Positions 7,446-10,983 of a stretch of DNA of 10,983 nt are shown in pieces. Made by a program: the position numbers and the translations under genes. The stretch spans positions 1-10,983 of the forward strand of contig JAFDJC010000090.1 in assembly GCA_019307665.1 (NCBI GenBank). The letters run 5' to 3'. The stretch is from Deltaproteobacteria bacterium (GTDB lineage: Bacteria; Desulfobacterota; Desulfobacteria; Desulfobacterales; SURF-7). Each line of letters opens with the position of its first letter. Position 1 is the stretch's first letter. The notes below the pieces were generated by a model. The model was given only the letters and a program-made list of their open reading frames with translations, had not been told where the DNA came from and did no database searches.

Positions 7446-7469
7446 ATATTTAAATCTTACTATTATGAT
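7441..7469 (+). promoter_or_regulatory. sigma70-type promoter for the PurF-like gene
   Basis: TTGAAA (7441-7446), 17-bp spacer, TATGAT (7464-7469); each box differs from consensus at one position. Transcription would start near 7476, giving a leader of about 35 nt with AAGGAG (7499-7504) six bases before the ATG at 7511. Confidence 0.7.
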
Positions 7470-7510
7470 GATGCGAACTTAAATTTTGTATATTAAAAAA
7501 GGAGCTGTTC

Positions 7511-8914
7511 ATGGGTGGAATTTTTGGAAATGTTGCTAAAACAGATTGTGTTACAGATTTGTTTTACGGAACCGATTATCTTTCTCATCTTGGAACTAGA
7601 AAAGGCGGAATGGCTGTATTAGATGCCGACAATTTTTCAAGGGCCATTCACAACCTCGAAAACTCATATTTCAGAACAAAATTTGAATCAGATCTGGATG
7701 AATTACAAGGTAGTAAAGGGATCGGTGTTATTAGCGACACTGAAAGCCAGCCGATTATCGCCAGTTCACATCTCGGTACATTCGGCATCGTAACAGTGTC
7801 TAAAATAAATAACATTGATGAACTTTCGAAAATCGCCTTTGATAAAAAGAAACATTTCTCAGAAACCGGCGGGGGCGGCATAAACCCCACAGAACTGGTG
7901 GCAATGCTGATCAGCGAAAAAAACTCATTTGAAGAAGGAATCGAATATGCCCAGGAATGTATCAATGGTTCCTGTTCCATGCTGCTGCTGACAAAAAAAG
8001 GGGTTGTCGCTGCAAGGGACAAACTGGGCAGAACACCTGTCATCATAGGAAAAAAAGAAGGCGCATATGCAGCATCATCTGAAACATGCGCTTTCCCGAA
8101 TCTGGGATTTGATATTGAAAAATATTTGGGCCCCGGTGAAGTTGTTTTTTTAACCGCAGAGGGATATGAGCAATTAAAAAAGCCGGGCGATAAAATGCAG
8201 GTTTGTTCTTTTTTATGGGTCTATTATGGATATCCTGCTTCAAGTTATGAAGATATTAATGTTGAAACCGTGCGGTACAGATGCGGCAAGGCACTTGCAA
8301 AAAACGACGATATTGACATTGATTTTGTGGCCGGAATACCTGATTCAGGTACCGGACATGCCATAGGCTATGCAAATGAAAAACAGATTCCATATGCCAG
8401 GCCTTTTGTTAAATATACACCCACGTGGCCGAGAAGTTTTATGCCTCAAAATCAGAAGGTACGAGACCTTGTTGCCAAGATGAAACTGATCCCTGTTAAA
8501 AATTTTATCAATGAAAAAAAGATTCTTTTCTGTGAAGATTCAATTGTCAGAGGAACCCAGCTTCAGGACAATGTTCAAATACTCTTCGATTACGGTGCCC
8601 TGGAAGTTCATATGCGGCCTGCCTGCCCGACCCTGATCTATCCATGCGAGTTTTTAAATTTTTCAACTTCCCGTTCAACACTCGATCTTGCCGGAAGAAA
8701 AGCGATCAAAGGGATTGAAGGAGAAGAAGACAAAAACCTTGATGAATACGCCACAGCAGGATCAGGGAAAAACTTGGAAATGATAGAACTTATTCGCAAG
8801 CGGCTAAAGTTGACATCCCTGAAGTTCCAGAAGATGGACGATCTCGTTGAAGCCATCGGCCTTCCGAAAAACAGGCTGTGTACTCACTGCTGGGATGGGT
8901 CAAGTTACTTTTAA
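7511..8914 (+). CDS. PurF-like amidophosphoribosyltransferase homologue lacking the catalytic N-terminal cysteine
   Basis: 467 residues, the usual PurF length. Residues about 1-225 are a class II (Ntn) glutamine amidotransferase fold (LSHLGTRKGGMAV, ARDKLGRTPVIIG, ASSETCAF). About 250-400 is a type I phosphoribosyltransferase domain (FVAGIPDSGTGHAIG) with the PRPP loop CEDSIVRGT at 341-349. PurF normally makes phosphoribosylamine from PRPP and glutamine, the first step of purine synthesis. Here the N-terminus is MGGIFG, where PurF has MCGIFG, so the nucleophile Cys is Gly. The HNGN motif that helps hold glutamine aligns with SKIN. Cys232, Cys379 and Cys457/Cys460 (CTHC) fit the four 4Fe-4S ligands of Bacillus-type PurF. 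It is therefore probably a PRPP-dependent transferase using free ammonia or another amine, or a regulatory protein. From memory, MGGxFG homologues occur in Bacteroidetes and Clostridia. AAGGAG lies six bases before the ATG. It diverges from carB and converges with the FAH-fold gene. Confidence 0.85.
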   Translation: MGGIFGNVAKTDCVTDLFYGTDYLSHLGTRKGGMAVLDADNFSRAIHNLENSYFRTKFESDLDELQGSKGIGVISDTESQPIIASSHLGTFGIVTVSKINNIDELSKIAFDKKKHFSETGGGGINPTELVAMLISEKNSFEEGIEYAQECINGSCSMLLLTKKGVVAARDKLGRTPVIIGKKEGAYAASSETCAFPNLGFDIEKYLGPGEVVFLTAEGYEQLKKPGDKMQVCSFLWVYYGYPASSYEDINVETVRYRCGKALAKNDDIDIDFVAGIPDSGTGHAIGYANEKQIPYARPFVKYTPTWPRSFMPQNQKVRDLVAKMKLIPVKNFINEKKILFCEDSIVRGTQLQDNVQILFDYGALEVHMRPACPTLIYPCEFLNFSTSRSTLDLAGRKAIKGIEGEEDKNLDEYATAGSGKNLEMIELIRKRLKLTSLKFQKMDDLVEAIGLPKNRLCTHCWDGSSYF

Positions 8915-8980
8915 ATCCGGGTCTGAATAACGATAACAGAAATCACTATTGAACTTGTCAGCTTAAAAAAAACATACCGC

Positions 8981-9976
8981 TTAATCTATTTTGGTGTCCC
9001 TGATTGCAACGCTGATGCTACCTAAAACACCGCCCGATATTTCTACCCTGTCTCCATCCTTTAAAAAAAACAATTTCCCGTCTTTTTCAACTTCAATAAG
9101 CTTGGCAAGCTTTGTGAAACGGCCGATGCCAAAAAAATTAGCCAGACAACGTTTCCATTTTGGCACTTGGAGCGCCACTCCCGAAGGAGTGCCGGTCAGA
9201 ATTATATCTCCTTTCATCGGCAAATCGGAATTATAACCGGTGTATATAAATGAAAGCATTTCTTTGGGAGTGTACAACAGCTTTTCTGTTGTTTGTTGCT
9301 GGCGAATCTCTCCATTCACCTTCGTCGTAAGTATAGTACAAAATGTTGCATTTGCCTGTGGAACATCCGGAACCCAAACTTTCTTCCCGAGCGGTAAAAA
9401 TCCCGGAAAACTTTTTGATGCGCCCCAATAGTCGTATCTATTATTCATTCCTTCGCCTATGACTGCAAGACTCCTTGCTGATATATCATTAGCCAGAAAA
9501 TAACCAACTGCCGGCATATAATTTTCATCTGGAAGTTTTTCCCATGCGACATTTTCAAGTAAAACCATCGCCAACTCTACTTCATAATCCACCATTGGAG
9601 GAATTTCTATGTCACCGTATTCTTCTTTGATTTTTGTATCTATACCCGGTTCAAGTTTCTCTAAGGCAGATATTATCTGAGCATGTGTCGGCAAGTACAC
9701 AGTATCATGGCTCGGATTTAACGCGATTATGCCCTTTTTAAATATCGGCGGAATCTTGCCTGGGCTGTAGCCGCATTGAGTTTCCGCAATGTGGCCTGGA
9801 TATGTCAGTCCAAATCCAAAGACTTTCTTTGGTTTGAGATCCATATCAACCAGCATTCCCTTTCCTGCATTCAAATTTTGACACAAGAACTTAGGTGGTT
9901 CAGGTATTGTTGAACAACTGAAAAAAATGGAAAAAAGAGCGCTCACAATTAACGTTTGTATTATCGTATATTTCAT
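8981..9976 (-). CDS. fumarylacetoacetate hydrolase-family protein with lipoprotein-like signal peptide
   Basis: 331 residues from the ATG at 9976, chosen because AAGGAA sits six bases upstream. The in-frame ATG at 9994 (six more residues) has no good ribosome-binding site. The N-terminus KYTIIQTLIVSALFSIFFSC-STIPEPP is a hydrophobic signal ending in a lipobox-like FFSC (Cys21; Phe at -3 is unusual). The FAH fold follows. Counting from the longer start, the metal-binding glutamates are in VDYEVELAMVL (about 136-146) and the metal-binding Asp in ANDISARSL (about 169-176). KSFPGFLPLG, VNGEIRQQQTT, the hallmark GDIILTGTPSGV (262-273) and the terminal DGDRVEISGGVLGSI complete the family pattern. 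Family members hydrolyse, hydrate or decarboxylate beta-keto acids and are normally cytoplasmic, so an envelope-anchored copy is unusual. The substrate cannot be told. It is a single gene with its own strong promoter. Confidence 0.85.
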   Translation of the reverse strand: MKYTIIQTLIVSALFSIFFSCSTIPEPPKFLCQNLNAGKGMLVDMDLKPKKVFGFGLTYPGHIAETQCGYSPGKIPPIFKKGIIALNPSHDTVYLPTHAQIISALEKLEPGIDTKIKEEYGDIEIPPMVDYEVELAMVLLENVAWEKLPDENYMPAVGYFLANDISARSLAVIGEGMNNRYDYWGASKSFPGFLPLGKKVWVPDVPQANATFCTILTTKVNGEIRQQQTTEKLLYTPKEMLSFIYTGYNSDLPMKGDIILTGTPSGVALQVPKWKRCLANFFGIGRFTKLAKLIEVEKDGKLFFLKDGDRVEISGGVLGSISVAIRDTKID

Positions 9977-9982
9977 TATCGT

Positions 9983-9988
9983 TTCCTT
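9983..9988 (-). promoter_or_regulatory. ribosome-binding site fixing the FAH-family start
   Basis: AAGGAA six bases before the ATG at 9976. The alternative ATG at 9994 is preceded by AGTTGTTGG, with no purine-rich site at proper spacing. Confidence 0.6.
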
Positions 9989-10025
9989 GTTCATCCAACA
10001 ACTATAAAACTCTTAGAGATTCAGC

Positions 10026-10054
10026 TTTATATTCACAAACCGATTATGTGTCAA
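10026..10054 (-). promoter_or_regulatory. near-consensus sigma70 promoter for the FAH-family gene
   Basis: On the minus strand: TTGACA (10054-10049, perfect), 17-bp spacer, TATAAA (10031-10026, five of six). The predicted start near 10019 leaves a leader of about 40 nt to the ATG at 9976. This is the best-matching promoter in the window and suggests substantial basal transcription. Confidence 0.78.
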
Positions 10055-10286
10055 GTTTATCAAATACTCCATACAATATGCTACTTGCAATCCTATTTTG
10101 TATGATTTAGACTATTTTTTACTTTCATAAAGCTTCTCCTCTTGTGCACTTTGAGCGGCTCACTTTTAGAGAAGTTTTATTATATTTCCGTAAATGTCAT
10201 ACTATTATTGCCCCACAGCATAGCTGTGAGTTTACCTTGATTAATTAATAAAGGTTAATACTGCAAACATAAAAAGGGAAGGCCAC
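10055..10286. other. divergent intergenic region with a short hairpin
   Basis: Non-coding, AT-rich. CACAGC-ATA-GCTGTG (10214-10228) is a perfect 6-bp-arm hairpin or operator-like site about 60 bp before the SRPBCC gene. ACCTT (10233-10237) and AAGGT (10251-10255) form a weaker inverted pair. No convincing rightward promoter was found: TTGCCC at 10209 with a 17-bp gap gives only TTTACC. Confidence 0.35.
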
Positions 10287-10727
10287 ATGAGTAAACAACA
10301 CATTGAAATACGACAATCATTTAATGCACCTGTCGAAACCATATTTAATCTTTTGACGGATCATGAATCTTTTGGGAAAGTGATAGCGACTAAAGTCAAA
10401 CGGGTGGTCGATAGTCAGGAAGAAAATAAGAATGGTGTGGGTTCAGTCAGGCGGATCACCTCTTTTCCTGTTCCTGCTTTTGAAGAAACCGTCGTTACAT
10501 TCGAACCAAATCACCTGATGGAATATGTGGTCAGTAAAGGTAGTCCTATTAAAAATCATAAGGGCCGAATGGAATTTTCAGAAGAGGAAGGCAAAACCAA
10601 ACTCTGTTACACTATCGATTTTGAGCCAAAACTACCCTTCACGCTTCTAGGCTCTGTTTTAAAACAGGCCATTGAAAAGCCCATACGAAAAAGTTTGGAA
10701 AGACTCTCTAAACGCTATGCTCCCTGA
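10287..10727 (+). CDS. SRPBCC (START/Bet v1-like) family protein
   Basis: 146 residues, a typical single-domain length. The N-terminus HIEIRQSFNAPVETIFNLLTDHESFGK is the first strand and two short helices of the SRPBCC fold. Alternating beta strands follow (GVGSVRRI, EETVVTFEPNHLMEYVV, HKGRMEFSEEEGKTKLCYTIDF). The last element is the long amphipathic C-terminal helix (SVLKQAIEKPIRKSLERLSKRY) that closes the hydrophobic pocket. Such proteins bind or transform hydrophobic ligands; the ligand here cannot be inferred. No signal peptide or membrane segment, so cytoplasmic. The ATG at 10287 follows GGGAAGG (10276-10282). It is a single gene, divergent from the FAH-family gene and convergent with the partial gene at the right edge. 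Confidence 0.85.
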   Translation: MSKQHIEIRQSFNAPVETIFNLLTDHESFGKVIATKVKRVVDSQEENKNGVGSVRRITSFPVPAFEETVVTFEPNHLMEYVVSKGSPIKNHKGRMEFSEEEGKTKLCYTIDFEPKLPFTLLGSVLKQAIEKPIRKSLERLSKRYAP

Positions 10728-10742
10728 AGAATATACAAAGGA

Positions 10743-10815
10743 TAGCTTTAAAAGATCATATAAATTTGTCCGGTTTTATAGCAAATAAACTGTCCGGTTA
10801 TAGCACTTAAAGCTA
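10743..10815. repeat. nested direct and inverted repeats after the SRPBCC gene
   Basis: Two direct copies of TGTCCGGTT(TT)ATAGCA lie at 10767-10783 and 10791-10805, 24 bp apart; the second lacks two Ts. They are enclosed by a 9-bp inverted repeat, TAGCTTTAA (10743-10751) and TTAAAGCTA (10807-10815). The right arm overlaps the stop codon of the minus-strand partial gene. No T-run follows, so it is a poor terminator. Possible roles are paired regulator sites or one end of a mobile element; no transposase is visible. Confidence 0.5.
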
Positions 10816-10983
10816 ATAGCGGCATTGACGGACAATCTCTGCTGCCCTGCGCTGAAGGTCACAGGCAAGGGGTTCTTTTTTATTCAGCGCTTCTTCCAGG
10901 GCAGCAAGAATGTCGTAATATATATCCCACTCCAAACGTTCTTTTTCATACTGCTGTTTGAGAGGAGAAGGGTCACCCCGGGT
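10813..10983 (-). CDS. C-terminal 56 residues of an unidentified protein, cut by the window edge
   Basis: A minus-strand frame enters at the right edge and reads 56 codons without interruption to TAG at 10815-10813. The sequence is helical and highly charged (QQYEKERLEWDIYYDILAALEEAL, in parts; then LACDLQRRAAEIVRQC) and ends in Tyr. No start codon lies inside the window, so the gene begins beyond 10983. The amino-acid mix looks like real protein rather than a shadow frame, and no longer plus-strand frame competes. I do not recognise the family. It converges with the SRPBCC gene. Confidence 0.55.
   Translation of the reverse strand, partial: TRGDPSPLKQQYEKERLEWDIYYDILAALEEALNKKEPLACDLQRRAAEIVRQCRY

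Noticed and set aside
7511..8914. PurF-like protein as a replacement for the missing CarA glutaminase
   Set aside because: CarA is a class I (triad) amidotransferase with an unrelated fold, and this protein's own glutaminase nucleophile is absent.
8915..8980. Terminator between the convergent PurF-like and FAH-family genes
   Set aside because: An A8 run (T8 on the minus strand) is present at about 8966-8973, but no stable stem precedes it on either strand.
10743..10815. Intrinsic terminator for the SRPBCC gene
   Set aside because: The 9-bp arms are AT-rich and separated by about 55 bases, and no T-run follows.

Overview
The window looks like a chromosomal segment of a Gram-negative, probably anaerobic bacterium, most likely a Desulfobacterota (Desulfobacteraceae-type) member. 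This assignment is an inference from memory. The first gene has the sensor phrase 'SWQYPEITCARI' joined to a receiver-less LuxR helix-turn-helix, an arrangement I associate with sulfate-reducing deltaproteobacteria. Two genes carry lipoprotein-like export signals, which fits a diderm cell. No rRNA, tRNA, CRISPR array, prophage or intact transposase was seen.

Layout. (1) 1-1040: a LuxR-type regulator behind a perfect 7-bp-arm palindrome that overlaps its likely -10 box. (2) 1041-1279: a 239-bp gap with three short palindromes. (3) 1280-3157: a large exported protein of unknown function. (4) 3158-3393: a non-coding gap packed with palindromes. It contains a minus-strand intrinsic terminator, a second 10-bp-arm palindrome and a REP-like element. 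(5) 7346 down to 3394, minus strand: carB (large subunit of carbamoyl-phosphate synthase) followed 38 bp later by a GAF-ANTAR protein, a predicted RNA-binding antiterminator; the terminator in (4) probably ends this unit. carA is not in the window. (6) 7511-8914: diverging from carB, a PurF-like phosphoribosyltransferase with a good sigma70-type promoter. Its PRPP loop and its probable Fe-S cysteines are present, but the N-terminal nucleophile Cys of the glutaminase domain is Gly. (7) 9976 down to 8981, minus strand: a fumarylacetoacetate-hydrolase-fold protein with an unexpected lipoprotein-like signal peptide and a near-consensus promoter. (8) 10287-10727: a small SRPBCC-fold protein. (9) 10743-10815: direct and inverted repeats, then the C-terminal end of an unidentified minus-strand gene running off the right edge.

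How the genes may relate. CarB makes carbamoyl phosphate for pyrimidine and arginine synthesis, and the PurF-like protein is built to use PRPP, so the divergent pair suggests nucleotide or amine/PRPP metabolism. The ANTAR protein could link carB expression to a small-molecule signal through RNA, but no target was demonstrated. The remaining genes are single transcription units with no obvious shared pathway. The most notable features are the nucleophile-less PurF homologue, the carB-ANTAR pair with its structured spacer, the exported FAH-fold protein, and the palindrome cluster at 3159-3373.
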